Source: Pseudescherichia sp032055545 (GTDB taxonomy: Bacteria > Pseudomonadota > Gammaproteobacteria > Enterobacterales > Enterobacteriaceae). From it: DNA of 64,000 nucleotides. This document shows positions 43,698 to 52,095 of this stretch, in pieces. The notes beneath the pieces are model-generated. The model was given only the letters and a program-made list of their open reading frames with translations, made no database searches and was not told where the DNA came from. The translations under genes were made by a program, and so were the position numbers. The stretch is from contig DAMBQR010000011.1 in NCBI GenBank assembly GCA_032055545.1, positions 1 to 64,000 on the forward strand, in the 5' to 3' direction. Position 1 is the first letter of the stretch. Each line of letters opens with the position of its first letter.

Positions 43698-43991
43698 ATG
43701 AATAGATTTGATGATAAAAGATTGACCGATATTGTGCTGGGAGAAGCCATTCTTGCTCTTTTGAGCGAGGGCGATCCCATAACGCCACACAGTCTGATAG
43801 AAAAACTACAGCTTATGGCTCTCTCAGAAAATTTGTCGTTCAGAAAGCAGGCGTGCACCAGCGCCATCATTGAGGTACAGAGCAGCCTTAACGAAGCACC
43901 ACGCCATAACATTATCGAGGTTCACTCCCCGGAGTACGGCAGTTTCCCTTCAGATAGCGGATACTTTTCCGGCAGTAAAATGATCCACTAA
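43698..43991 (+). CDS. AriR/YmgB-like small regulator
   Basis: 97 residues from ATG 43698; the frame is open upstream to 43632 but MNRFDDKRLTDI gives the usual family start. The stretch LGEAILALLSEGDPITPHSL followed by IEKLQLMALSENLSFRKQA resembles the YmgB/AriR/YcgZ family, small dimeric proteins of E. coli that affect biofilm and acid resistance through the Rcs system. The last 30 residues (HNIIEVHSPEYGSFPSDSGY) are an extension not typical of that family. Confidence in the family is moderate. Confidence 0.6.
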   Translation: MNRFDDKRLTDIVLGEAILALLSEGDPITPHSLIEKLQLMALSENLSFRKQACTSAIIEVQSSLNEAPRHNIIEVHSPEYGSFPSDSGYFSGSKMIH

Positions 43992-44032
43992 TAGCCAGGC
44001 GCTATCTCTACGCCGCTTAAACGCCGCAGGGA

Positions 44033-44239
44033 TCATATTGCTCTGTCGGCGATTGCGCGCAGTGCCATGATGTAGTCCTGCTTATGCGCGCAGTCAGCAG
44101 TATGCTCTGACTGCTGCTGCAGAAAAGCCATCATGTTTTGCGCCTGTAAAGGTTGACCTGTTTTCAGCAACTGCGACGCCATCTGTCCTATCACTGCGTG
44201 AATGTCGTCACTGTGCTCAAGCTGTACGTTTTCTAACAC
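44033..44239 (-). CDS. 68-residue protein of unknown function downstream of MarR regulator
   Basis: From GTG 44239 (MLENVQLEHSDDIHAVIGQM), with GGAG six bases upstream. Predicted to be entirely helical and soluble, with one His/Cys-containing turn (HTADCAHKQD). It begins 19 bases after the MarR stop and should share its transcript. I do not recognise the family. Its helical, acidic profile would suit a small partner protein, but that is only a guess. Confidence 0.6.
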   Translation of the reverse strand: MLENVQLEHSDDIHAVIGQMASQLLKTGQPLQAQNMMAFLQQQSEHTADCAHKQDYIMALRAIADRAI

Positions 44240-44258
44240 GTTCTACTCCAACCTGTCA

Positions 44259-44741
44259 TTAAGGAATGGCGTTAATCAATTTCTGCCGCAGTTTCGCTAC
44301 CCTGGCCGTCAGGTCCGACAGCTCTTCAATCGGCGTATCCATGACTGAAATCATGTCTGCCGGTACACCCGCTGCGCGCGTTTTTAGCTCCTGCCCCTGC
44401 TCGGTGAGGGAGATGAGCACTTTTCTCTCATCCCGGCCCACATCACGCCGTCTGCTAATGAACCCTGACTCTTCCAGCCGTTTCAGCAGCTGGCTGAGGG
44501 TGCCAGAGTCGAGCTGCACACGCCCGCCAATCTCAGAGACCGTCACGTTGTCCTTTTCCCACAGGGCCAGCAGAACCAGATACTGCGGATAGGTCAGCCC
44601 TAACGGTTTCAGCCGCGACTGGTAGAGCTTGGTCATGGCCAGAGAAGCGGAATAGAGGGCAAAACAGAGGAACTGGTCCACCGTAACAGGCGCCTCGCTT
44701 TGTGCCGGTGCCCCACACGCCTCGATTTTATCTTCTTTCAT
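44259..44741 (-). CDS. OhrR-like MarR-family regulator
   Basis: 160 residues with a winged helix: LTYPQYLVLLALWEKDNVTV, LDSGTLSQLLKRLEESGFI and the wing RRRDVGRDERKVLI. The N-terminal QFLCFALYSASLAMTKLYQ holds the reactive Cys of OhrR proteins, which sense organic hydroperoxides. OhrR usually represses an adjacent ohr peroxidase gene, but none is found in this window; the downstream neighbour is a 68-residue unknown and the divergent neighbour is a CobW GTPase. Confidence 0.85.
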   Translation of the reverse strand: MKEDKIEACGAPAQSEAPVTVDQFLCFALYSASLAMTKLYQSRLKPLGLTYPQYLVLLALWEKDNVTVSEIGGRVQLDSGTLSQLLKRLEESGFISRRRDVGRDERKVLISLTEQGQELKTRAAGVPADMISVMDTPIEELSDLTARVAKLRQKLINAIP

Positions 44742-44868
44742 ATCATTTCTGTTTCTTAGTCAGAGTCCGGAGTACGAAACGCCAGGCTAACCGTTTTGTT
44801 ACATTCATATAAATATTGATCCAAATACAATTGATGTCAATGTAATATCCGCACTTTAACGCTCTCTA

Positions 44869-44889
44869 TTGTTATGTTATAACATTTCA
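44869..44889. promoter_or_regulatory. Candidate Zur operator upstream of CobW gene
   Basis: TTGTTATGTTATAACATTTC resembles the enterobacterial Zur motif (GAAATGTTATAACATAACATTTC-like, with inverted GTTATAAC halves) and sits 24 bases before the GTPase start. Confidence 0.6.
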
Positions 44890-44912
44890 CAAATAAGATA
44901 GAGGTGAGCGAA

Positions 44913-46136
44913 ATGGCAGAAACAAGCATTAAAACAGGCGAAGCGAAGAGATTACCGGTTACCGTCCTGTCCGGTTTTTTGGGCGCAGGGAAAACCACGC
45001 TGCTTAACCATATCCTGAACAACCGGGAGAGCAGACGCGTGGCGGTTATTGTTAACGACATGTCAGAGGTCAATATCGACGCTGCCCTGGTCAGAGACGG
45101 CGGAGCCGAACTGTCGCGTACCGACGAGAAACTGGTGGAGATGAGCAACGGCTGCATCTGCTGCACGCTGCGGGAGGATCTGCTGGTTGAGGTGAACCGT
45201 CTGGCGCGGGAGGGGCGTTTTGATCAGCTGGTGATTGAGTCCACCGGCATCGCGGAGCCGCTTCCGGTCGCGGAGACCTTTACCTTCGCGGACGATGAAG
45301 GGCGAAGCCTCGCGGACGTGGCGCGTCTCGATACCATGGTTACCGTCATCGATGCCTTTAACTTTCTTAACGACTACGGCTCAGAAGAGAGCATCCACTC
45401 GCGCGGAGAGTCGTTAGGGGAGGAGGATAACCGCAGCGTGGTGGATCTGCTGATCGAGCAGGTTGAGTTTTGCGATGTGCTGGTGATCAACAAGATCGAT
45501 CTGATTAGCGACGAGCAGCAGCGCAGGCTGCTGGCTATTCTGCGCTCTCTCAACCCAGGGGCGAAAATCGTCACTGCGCAATTCGGCCAGGTGCCGCTGA
45601 GCGAGGTACTCAACACCGGACTGTTCGATTTTGCTAAAGCTGCCCAGTCGCCGGGCTGGCTCAAGGAGCTGCGCGGAGAGCATACCCCAGAGACTGAGGA
45701 GTATGGCATCACCAGCTTTGCTTACCGCGCCCGGCGGCCTTTCCATCCCGCCCGCTTCGCGCAGGTGCTGGAGAACGAATTGACGGGTGTCGTGCGCTCG
45801 AAAGGTTATTTCTGGCTGGCCAGCCGACCGGAGTTTGCCGGCTCCTGGTCTCACGCGGGCGGCGTGGCGCGTCAGGGGCTGGAAGGAAGCTGGTGGGCCA
45901 GTATTCCCCGGGAGCGCTGGCCTGAGGATGAGGAGTCGTTGCAGTTTATTATGGCTAACTGGCTTGAAGGGGTGGGAGATGCCCGCCAGGAGTTGGTGTT
46001 CATCGGCATGGAGATGGACGAGGCGCGGCTCCGGGCACAGCTGGATGCGGCCCTGTTAACGGATGAAGAGATGGCCGAAGGACCGCAGCGTTGGACGCGT
46101 TACGAGGATCCCATTGACCCGTGGTTTGAGGAGTAG
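44913..46136 (+). CDS. COG0523/CobW-family GTPase, probable zinc chaperone
   Basis: 407 residues from ATG 44913; GAGGTGA lies five bases upstream, which argues against the in-frame GTG at 44904. G3E GTPase with Walker A SGFLGAGKTTLLNHIL, the metal-binding CxCC motif NGCICCTLREDL, VINKIDL for guanine specificity, and a C-terminal CobW domain. Zur-regulated members of this family (ZigA/ZagA type) deliver zinc to enzymes under starvation. The upstream candidate Zur site supports that reading. A REP element follows. Confidence 0.85.
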   Translation: MAETSIKTGEAKRLPVTVLSGFLGAGKTTLLNHILNNRESRRVAVIVNDMSEVNIDAALVRDGGAELSRTDEKLVEMSNGCICCTLREDLLVEVNRLAREGRFDQLVIESTGIAEPLPVAETFTFADDEGRSLADVARLDTMVTVIDAFNFLNDYGSEESIHSRGESLGEEDNRSVVDLLIEQVEFCDVLVINKIDLISDEQQRRLLAILRSLNPGAKIVTAQFGQVPLSEVLNTGLFDFAKAAQSPGWLKELRGEHTPETEEYGITSFAYRARRPFHPARFAQVLENELTGVVRSKGYFWLASRPEFAGSWSHAGGVARQGLEGSWWASIPRERWPEDEESLQFIMANWLEGVGDARQELVFIGMEMDEARLRAQLDAALLTDEEMAEGPQRWTRYEDPIDPWFEE

Positions 46137-46174
46137 CGTTTTACCCGCGAACGCGCCAAATTTCTCCGGATCCC

Positions 46175-46209
46175 AGGCCGGGCAAGCGTGTAGCAGCGCC
46201 GCCCGGCAT
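46175..46209. repeat. REP element
   Basis: AGGCCGGGCAAGCG...GCGCCGCCCGGC palindrome between the convergent CobW and isomerase genes. Confidence 0.75.
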
Positions 46210-46219
46210 AACCCTCACC

Positions 46220-47638
46220 CTACCGGTGCAGATAGGTGCTGACCCCGAGGTAGCGCGTGAAGGCCTCCTGTAAAATCTCGGCGCTGGCGGAGTGGTTCAT
46301 GGCCACGTGATGCTCGAAGCCGTTGCGGCAGATCCACGCCAACAGATTCTCCAGATGCGGAACCTGAATCACCGCCCGGCAGCCAACGGTATCCAGCGGA
46401 TCGTCCACCGACTGACCTTCGCCGACGTAGGCTTTGATCTCGCCGGTGAGATCGTCCGTGCTCAGGCGGAAGTAGGTCAGGTTGCCGCTCTTCAGGCGAC
46501 CGTGCACCGCCCCGCAGGTGTTCTCTTTCCCGACGGTGGTGCCGATAATATCGGCCGTGCCCATATGCGGATCCTCAAGGCTGGCCGCCGCGAAGTTGCC
46601 GCAGTGGAAGAGCACGCACTTATCGCGATCGTCGCCAAAGTTGTTGTTCCAGTCGGCAATCGACGCCGGGCTCATATTGCTGCTGGCGAGAGCGTACATT
46701 GACAGCGCACCCATCACATCCACCTCGCAGGCGCTGGGCATCAGCTGCCCGGACATGATGCTCATGATCGAGCAGACGTTGATGCCCAGGTTCTCCTGCA
46801 ACGAGGTCCAGCACTGGATGGCGGTGGTGTCGATATCGTTGGCGATAACCCACTCGCTTATCACCACAAACAGCTTCGCCATGGTGACGATTTTATCTGC
46901 CGGGATCCCGCTGGCATCGGCGTTGTCGAGCAGCAGTCGGCGCTTCTCATCGACGCGGATATCGTCATCGCGCAGCTGCTTAACCCGGGTAAAGACTTCG
47001 GAGAGATCCAGCGTCTCAACCGCGATCCCCAGCCGCTCAAGCAGCTTCTCGCTGTAGCGGACGGTGTTAAACCCGGCCGGACGCGCGCCGATGGCGCCGA
47101 CGCGTACGCCGCGCATGCTGCTCACTACGCGGCAGATCTGCTCGAAGCGACGGAGATCCTTTTCAAATACCTCGCCGCTGAGGGCGCAGACGTGCTGGGT
47201 GGTCAGGGTAAAGGGAATACCGTACTGACGCATGTTGTTGCAAAGGGAGATCTTGCCGCAGAAGCTGTCCCGTCGGGTCGCCAGCCCCATCTTATCGAGG
47301 TTGTCCTCTTCGGCCTGGATCAGCACCGGCACGTTGAGACCCGATAGACGCAGGGTTTCAGCCACCGCTTTCTCATCGCCAAAGTTAGGCAGGAGCACCA
47401 CCACACCGTGGATCTCATCCCGGTGGGCGCGGAACAGCTCGGCACAGATTTTTGCATCCTGGCGGGTTTCTACCCCGCCCAGCTCGGTCTGCGTGTCGTC
47501 AAGCATAATGGTGTTGATACCCAGCCGCGCAAAGAGCGCCGTGGCCTGTTCGCGCGCTTCGGCTACCAGATAGCTGGGGAAGAATCCACGGTTGCCGATA
47601 ATGACGCCCATGGTCAGGTTCTGCGGTATTCGGGACAT
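46220..47638 (-). CDS. L-fucose/L-arabinose isomerase-family enzyme
   Basis: 472 residues from ATG 47638 (MSRIPQNLTMGVIIGNRGFF), preceded by GGAGAGAGAGC. The fold family is that of L-fucose and L-arabinose isomerases: GVVVLLPNFGDEKAVAETLR, QAEEDNLDKMG, AIGARPAGFNTVRYSEKLLE and the C-terminal NHSASAEILQEAFTRYLG are visible. It probably interconverts an aldose and ketose imported by the RbsABC-type transporter nearby. The substrate is not identifiable from sequence. The operator shared with the transporter promoter lies 25 bases upstream. Confidence 0.8.
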   Translation of the reverse strand: MSRIPQNLTMGVIIGNRGFFPSYLVAEAREQATALFARLGINTIMLDDTQTELGGVETRQDAKICAELFRAHRDEIHGVVVLLPNFGDEKAVAETLRLSGLNVPVLIQAEEDNLDKMGLATRRDSFCGKISLCNNMRQYGIPFTLTTQHVCALSGEVFEKDLRRFEQICRVVSSMRGVRVGAIGARPAGFNTVRYSEKLLERLGIAVETLDLSEVFTRVKQLRDDDIRVDEKRRLLLDNADASGIPADKIVTMAKLFVVISEWVIANDIDTTAIQCWTSLQENLGINVCSIMSIMSGQLMPSACEVDVMGALSMYALASSNMSPASIADWNNNFGDDRDKCVLFHCGNFAAASLEDPHMGTADIIGTTVGKENTCGAVHGRLKSGNLTYFRLSTDDLTGEIKAYVGEGQSVDDPLDTVGCRAVIQVPHLENLLAWICRNGFEHHVAMNHSASAEILQEAFTRYLGVSTYLHR

Positions 47639-47662
47639 TGCTCTCTCTCCAGTAATCTTTCT

Positions 47663-47696
47663 TGAATATATATTCATTTATGATTTATTATTCATG
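47663..47696. promoter_or_regulatory. Sugar-operon operator, copy 1
   Basis: Contains the palindrome TGAATATATATTCA followed by ATGATTTATTATTCATG. 31 of 34 bases are identical to the copy at 53052-53085 in front of the binding-protein gene. It sits between the isomerase and the divergent SorC gene. The likely binder is that regulator. Confidence 0.75.
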
Positions 47697-47861
47697 AGTG
47701 TAAGATATGCCTTACTTTTCCCTTTGTCACGACGTGTACCGGCAATTTTCTGAGAAAGGAGAAAACGATCACAATTGCTTCAGCAAGCAAAAAACCAGGG
47801 CGTGCTTGTTATCTATTCAGGTATGCATAAAAATAACGGACATAAAATCAAGGGGAATGTT

Positions 47862-48812
47862 ATGTCGAAGCAGGATGAACAACGCTTGCTGGTGAAGATC
47901 GCCACGCTCTACTACAGCGAAAACAGAAAGCAGTCTGAAATTGCCTCACTGCTGCACCTGTCACAATCATTTGTCTCACGCGCCCTGACGCGCTGCCAGA
48001 AAGAGGGGCTGGTCAAAATCACCGTGGTTCAGCCGACCAATATCTTTGTCGAGCTGGAGAAGGCGATTGAAGAGCGCTTCGGCATTCGTCAGGCCATCGT
48101 GGTAGACGTTGGCGAGAGCGCCAGCAACGGGCAGCTGAAACACGCGATTGGCAGCGCGGCGGCACACTATGTTGAAACCCGCGTGCGCCCGGAAGATCTG
48201 GTGGGCATCTCCTCCTGGAGCAGCACCATTCGTTGCATGGTGGACGAGATGCATCCGCAGAATATCCGCGCGGCGGGGGTGATCCAGCTGCTGGGGGGCG
48301 TCGGCCCCAACGGCAACGTGCAGGCCACCATTCTCACTCAGCAGCTGGCGGCGCACCTCGGCTGCCCGGCGTGGCTGTTGCCCTCCCAGAGTATTGAGCA
48401 CTCGGTGGAGGAGCGTGCCCGGCTGGTCAACAGCCCGGACGTGGCGGCGGCGGTGGCGAAATTTGATGAGGTGGATGTCGCTATCGTCGGCATCGGCGAG
48501 CTGGAGCCATCCCAGCTGCTGAAAAACTCAGGCAACTACTATAACGAAGAGATGCTGACTCTGCTGGCGGAGCGCGGTGCGGTGGGCGATATCTGCCTGC
48601 ACTACTACGACGCCGCCGGTAATCCGGTGCTGAGCCAGGAGGAGGATCCGGTGATCGGCATGGAGCTGGCGCAAATGCGCGCCTGCCAGCATGTTATCGC
48701 TCTGGCAGGCGGCTTAGAGAAAAGCAACGCCATTCGCGGTGCGCTGGAGGGTAACTACATCGATGTGTTAATTACCGACTTCGCGACGGCGCGTAGCCTG
48801 ATGAAGAAGTAG
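47862..48812 (+). CDS. SorC/DeoR-type sugar-binding transcriptional regulator
   Basis: 316 residues from ATG 47862 (MSKQDEQRLLVKIATLYYSE), with AGGGGAA five bases upstream; the frame is open further but lacks a ribosome site. The N-terminal helix-turn-helix (QSEIASLLHLSQSFVSRALTR) is followed by the SorC sugar-binding domain (VGISSWSSTIRCMV, IQLLGGVGPNGNVQ, VGIGELEPS, GDICLHYYDAAGNPV). It should sense the phosphorylated sugar and control the adjacent isomerase and the transporter operon through the shared operator. A GC-rich hairpin separates it from the convergent transporter operon. Confidence 0.9.
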   Translation: MSKQDEQRLLVKIATLYYSENRKQSEIASLLHLSQSFVSRALTRCQKEGLVKITVVQPTNIFVELEKAIEERFGIRQAIVVDVGESASNGQLKHAIGSAAAHYVETRVRPEDLVGISSWSSTIRCMVDEMHPQNIRAAGVIQLLGGVGPNGNVQATILTQQLAAHLGCPAWLLPSQSIEHSVEERARLVNSPDVAAAVAKFDEVDVAIVGIGELEPSQLLKNSGNYYNEEMLTLLAERGAVGDICLHYYDAAGNPVLSQEEDPVIGMELAQMRACQHVIALAGGLEKSNAIRGALEGNYIDVLITDFATARSLMKK

Positions 48813-48820
48813 GGCGAACC

Positions 48821-48844
48821 TCCCCGGGCCGCCTCGCCCGGGGA
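48821..48844. terminator. GC-rich hairpin between sorC-type and permease genes
   Basis: Perfect 8-bp stem TCCCCGGG/CCCGGGGA between two convergent genes, without a clear T-run. Confidence 0.5.
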
Positions 48845-48858
48845 AGAAAAACAGGGGG

Positions 48859-49947
48859 CTATTTCCCCTCCATCACCGCTTTCTGCGCCACCACCGCCGC
48901 TTTCTGCTGCATCCGGTTTTGCATCTGGTCAATGATCACCGCCACGATAATCACGATGCCTTTGATCACCATCTGCCAGAACTCGCTGACGCCCATCATC
49001 ACCAGCCCGTCTGCCAGGAAACCGATGACGAAGGCACCGATCAGCGTGCCGAGAATGGTACCGCGCCCACCCGCCAGCGAGGTGCCACCCAGCACCACCG
49101 CCGCGATGGCGTTCATCTCAAAGGCGGTACCGTTGGCCGGATGGCTGGCCACCAGCTGGGCGGAGACCACGATCCCGGCGATGGCCGCACAGAAGCCGGA
49201 GAGCATGTAGACCAGCACCTTAACCTGTTTCACCTTCACGCCGGATAGCTCAGCGGCACGCTCGTTATCGCCGATGGCGTAGACGTGGCGGCCAAAGGGC
49301 AGGCGACGGGCGACGTAGGCAATAATCAGTGCCAGCACGATCATCATCCAGATCGCCCACGGAATGCCGAACAGCGATCCGGCGCCAATCTCATCAAAAC
49401 CGGTGTTGCCCAGCAGCGGGTTTCCGGACAGCCCAGGGAAAGTCTGGCCGTCAGAGGTAAGCATCGCCGCTCCGCGCAGGACGTACATGGTCCCGAGGGT
49501 GCAGATGAAGGGCGCGACGTTGTAGCGAGTGATGATCCAGCCGTTGACCCCGCCGATTAGCGCGCCGATCAGCAGCACCACGGGCACAATGACCCAGACG
49601 CTGGGGAAGATAGCGATGCCAAACATGGGCAGCACGATGCCTTTGGTAATCATCCATCCGGCAATCATCCCACACAGGCCGAGCGTCGCACCGATGGAGA
49701 GGTCGATCCCGGCGGTGATAATCACAAAGGTGATCCCCAGCGCCAGAAAGGCGTTGATGGCGATATGCTTAATCATGATCACCATGCTGCCTGCGGACAG
49801 GAACCCCGGCACCATCACCGTGAAGAAGCCGACAATAAGAAAAAGGGCAATAAATGTACGTAATTTCAACAGAATAAGCAGAATATTCTCGCGGGACAGC
49901 GATGCCCCGCCGCGCGGCGTCAACGTGGCCGATTGTACTGTTTTCAT
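48859..49947 (-). CDS. RbsC-type sugar ABC permease
   Basis: 362 residues from ATG 49947 (MKTVQSATLTPRG), with AGGGG eight bases upstream; the gene overlaps the end of the ATPase gene region. Nine or ten hydrophobic helices and the family signature GIDLSIGATLGLCGMIAG with LGGTSLAGGRGTILGTLIGA, the permease-ATPase contact region. It forms the transmembrane channel of a carbohydrate (CUT2) importer. Confidence 0.92.
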   Translation of the reverse strand: MKTVQSATLTPRGGASLSRENILLILLKLRTFIALFLIVGFFTVMVPGFLSAGSMVIMIKHIAINAFLALGITFVIITAGIDLSIGATLGLCGMIAGWMITKGIVLPMFGIAIFPSVWVIVPVVLLIGALIGGVNGWIITRYNVAPFICTLGTMYVLRGAAMLTSDGQTFPGLSGNPLLGNTGFDEIGAGSLFGIPWAIWMMIVLALIIAYVARRLPFGRHVYAIGDNERAAELSGVKVKQVKVLVYMLSGFCAAIAGIVVSAQLVASHPANGTAFEMNAIAAVVLGGTSLAGGRGTILGTLIGAFVIGFLADGLVMMGVSEFWQMVIKGIVIIVAVIIDQMQNRMQQKAAVVAQKAVMEGK

Positions 49948-49948
49948 C

Positions 49949-51475
49949 TTAAAACCCCTGAGCACTTGCTGTGACCAGCGCTGATTCTTCGGCCCGATCG
50001 CGAACGATATCGGCGGTAAGCTTGCCGCCGGACATCACCAGAATACGGTCGGAAACCGCCATGATCTCTTTTAAATCCGAGGTGGAGAAGACCACCGCGA
50101 TGCCCTGCTGAGAGAGCTGCACCATCATGCGGAACACGTCCGCCTTGGCACCAACGTCAATGCCCCGCGTCGGCTCGTCGAGGAACAGCACCTTTGGATT
50201 GGTCAGCAGCGAGCGGCCAATCACCACCTTCTGCTGGTTACCGCCGCTCAGGGCCTGGATCTCAACTTCCGGCGAGGAGACCTTGATCGACAGGTCGCCA
50301 ATGGTACCCGCCACCACGGCATCCTCCTCTTTGCTGGCGATGGTCAGCCCGCGCTGGAGGCGTCGCCAGAGGCTGGCGATGGTCAGGTTGCTTGCCACCG
50401 AAGAGATGGGGAAGATCCCGGTCCGCTTGCGATCTTCCGGCACCAGGCTCATCCCCATGCGAATGCGGTCGGCGGTCGCCAGCCGCTGGGGTACCGGCTT
50501 GCTGTCCAGCCACAGTTTGCCGAAGTAGTTGCGCTCGGTGCCCAGCAGGCACTCAAAAAGCTCGGTGCGCCCGGCCCCCATCAGGCCGTAGATACCGACG
50601 ATCTCCCCGGCATGCACCTTAAAGCTGACGTCGTTGACCACGGTATTGCCGGCGGCATTGACGCAGGTAATATGCTCCGCCTCCAGCAGCGGCGGGCCAA
50701 AGGTACGGCCTGGCTCCAGGAAGTTGCTCACCGGATCGCTGCCGAGCATCTCGCGGACGATCCACGGCACGTCGATATCTTTTACCTGCGCCTCCGCCTG
50801 AAACTTGCCGTCACGCAGGATGGTGATGACATCGCCGATGGCCATCAGCTCTTCAAGGCGGTGCGAGATATAGATAATGGAGACCCCCTGGCGGGTTAGC
50901 TCGCGGATCACGCGAAACAGGATCTCCACTTCGGTTTTACTCAGCGCCGAGGTAGGCTCGTCAAGGATCAGAATGTCGGCATCCTCCGCCAGCGCCTTGG
51001 CGATCTCAACCAGCTGCTGCTGGCCTACCTTCAGGTTACCCACCAGATCCTTAGGGGAGATGGGCTGGTCGAGGCGTTGCAGCAGCTCGGCGGCGCGTCG
51101 CTCCTGCTCGGTTTCATTGATGGGCGCGACGCCCTTTTGCAGCTCGCGGCCAAGAAAAATATTCTCGGCCACGTTGAGGTTTTCAAACAGGTTCAGCTCC
51201 TGGTGCACCATGCCGATCCCGTGCGCCGCTGCCGCCCGGGTACTCGGAAAATGTACCGGTTCGCCGTTAAGCAGGATCTCGCCGAGGCTGGGCTGCTGTA
51301 CGCCAGCCAGGATCTTCATCAGCGTCGATTTACCGGCCCCATTCTCGCCAATGATGACGTTAACCTTGCCGCGCCAGACGTTATAGTCAACCTTGTCCAG
51401 CGCTACGGTGCCGGGAAAGAGCATCGAGATCCCACGCGTGCGCAGGATAATGTCATCCACAGGGGTAACGCTCAT
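49949..51475 (-). CDS. RbsA/XylG-type sugar ABC ATPase
   Basis: 508 residues with two ATPase domains in one chain, as in CUT2 transporters. First domain: GENGAGKSTLMKILAGVQQP and LILDEPTSALS. Second: IYGLMGAGRTELFECLLG (the degenerate Walker A of this class), ALSGGNQQKVVIGRSLL and LFLDEPTRGIDVGAKA. It powers import of the sugar taken by the binding protein 600 bases upstream. The start overlaps the lipoprotein stop at 51475. Confidence 0.94.
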   Translation of the reverse strand: MSVTPVDDIILRTRGISMLFPGTVALDKVDYNVWRGKVNVIIGENGAGKSTLMKILAGVQQPSLGEILLNGEPVHFPSTRAAAAHGIGMVHQELNLFENLNVAENIFLGRELQKGVAPINETEQERRAAELLQRLDQPISPKDLVGNLKVGQQQLVEIAKALAEDADILILDEPTSALSKTEVEILFRVIRELTRQGVSIIYISHRLEELMAIGDVITILRDGKFQAEAQVKDIDVPWIVREMLGSDPVSNFLEPGRTFGPPLLEAEHITCVNAAGNTVVNDVSFKVHAGEIVGIYGLMGAGRTELFECLLGTERNYFGKLWLDSKPVPQRLATADRIRMGMSLVPEDRKRTGIFPISSVASNLTIASLWRRLQRGLTIASKEEDAVVAGTIGDLSIKVSSPEVEIQALSGGNQQKVVIGRSLLTNPKVLFLDEPTRGIDVGAKADVFRMMVQLSQQGIAVVFSTSDLKEIMAVSDRILVMSGGKLTADIVRDRAEESALVTASAQGF

Positions 51476-52083
51476 TACTGTGCCTCCTGTTTAACATCCA
51501 GCGCGGCGGCGTCCTGGGCTTTGCCATTGGCCAGCGTCACGGCAAACAGCACGGTGGCAGGTTTCCCGTTCCAGCTGGCGTCGATTTTCGGCAGGTGCTT
51601 CGCGGCTTCGCGGTTATAGGCGCGAGAGAGCTGGGCAAACTGCACCTGGTTGGTAAAATCTTCAAACTTGAAGCCGGTGGCATCGCGAATAGCATTGCCG
51701 CGCATCACCGGCCCGAGCTGAATAGTCAGCGGCTGGTTGTCAACGGTGAACGTCAGCTTCTGCTCGCGCTCGTTGCTGACGTCAACCGTGCTGACCTGGC
51801 TGGTCAGACGAACAAAAACGCTTTTTGGTGCGCCGCTGGCGGCTTTCAGCTGGCTGGTAAACGCGCTGGCATCCAGCGCGTGTTGGTTAGCGGCATCCAT
51901 AACGCGGGTCTGCCATGTCTGTTGCGCGATCTGCTGCGGGGTCAGATTGTCGAAACTCTGTTTCGCATTTGGATCGGCAGGCATAATTGGCTTGCCGTTT
52001 TCATCCAGATCCACCACCGTGCAGGCCGTCAGCAACAGGGTGGTGCCCCCTATCAGCGCGACACCCCATTGTTTTAAGCCCAT
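51475..52083 (-). CDS. DUF2291 lipoprotein of the sugar transporter operon
   Basis: 202 residues with a lipobox (LLLTACTVVDLDENGKP, Cys at about residue 21). The DUF2291 domain occurs in operons of RbsABC-like transporters in several bacteria but has no agreed role; a periplasmic accessory to the importer is the natural inference. It is placed between the binding protein and the ATPase with 12 bases and a one-base overlap respectively, so it is certainly in the operon. Confidence 0.85.
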   Translation of the reverse strand: MGLKQWGVALIGGTTLLLTACTVVDLDENGKPIMPADPNAKQSFDNLTPQQIAQQTWQTRVMDAANQHALDASAFTSQLKAASGAPKSVFVRLTSQVSTVDVSNEREQKLTFTVDNQPLTIQLGPVMRGNAIRDATGFKFEDFTNQVQFAQLSRAYNREAAKHLPKIDASWNGKPATVLFAVTLANGKAQDAAALDVKQEAQ

Positions 52084-52095
52084 AGCGCCTCCGCC

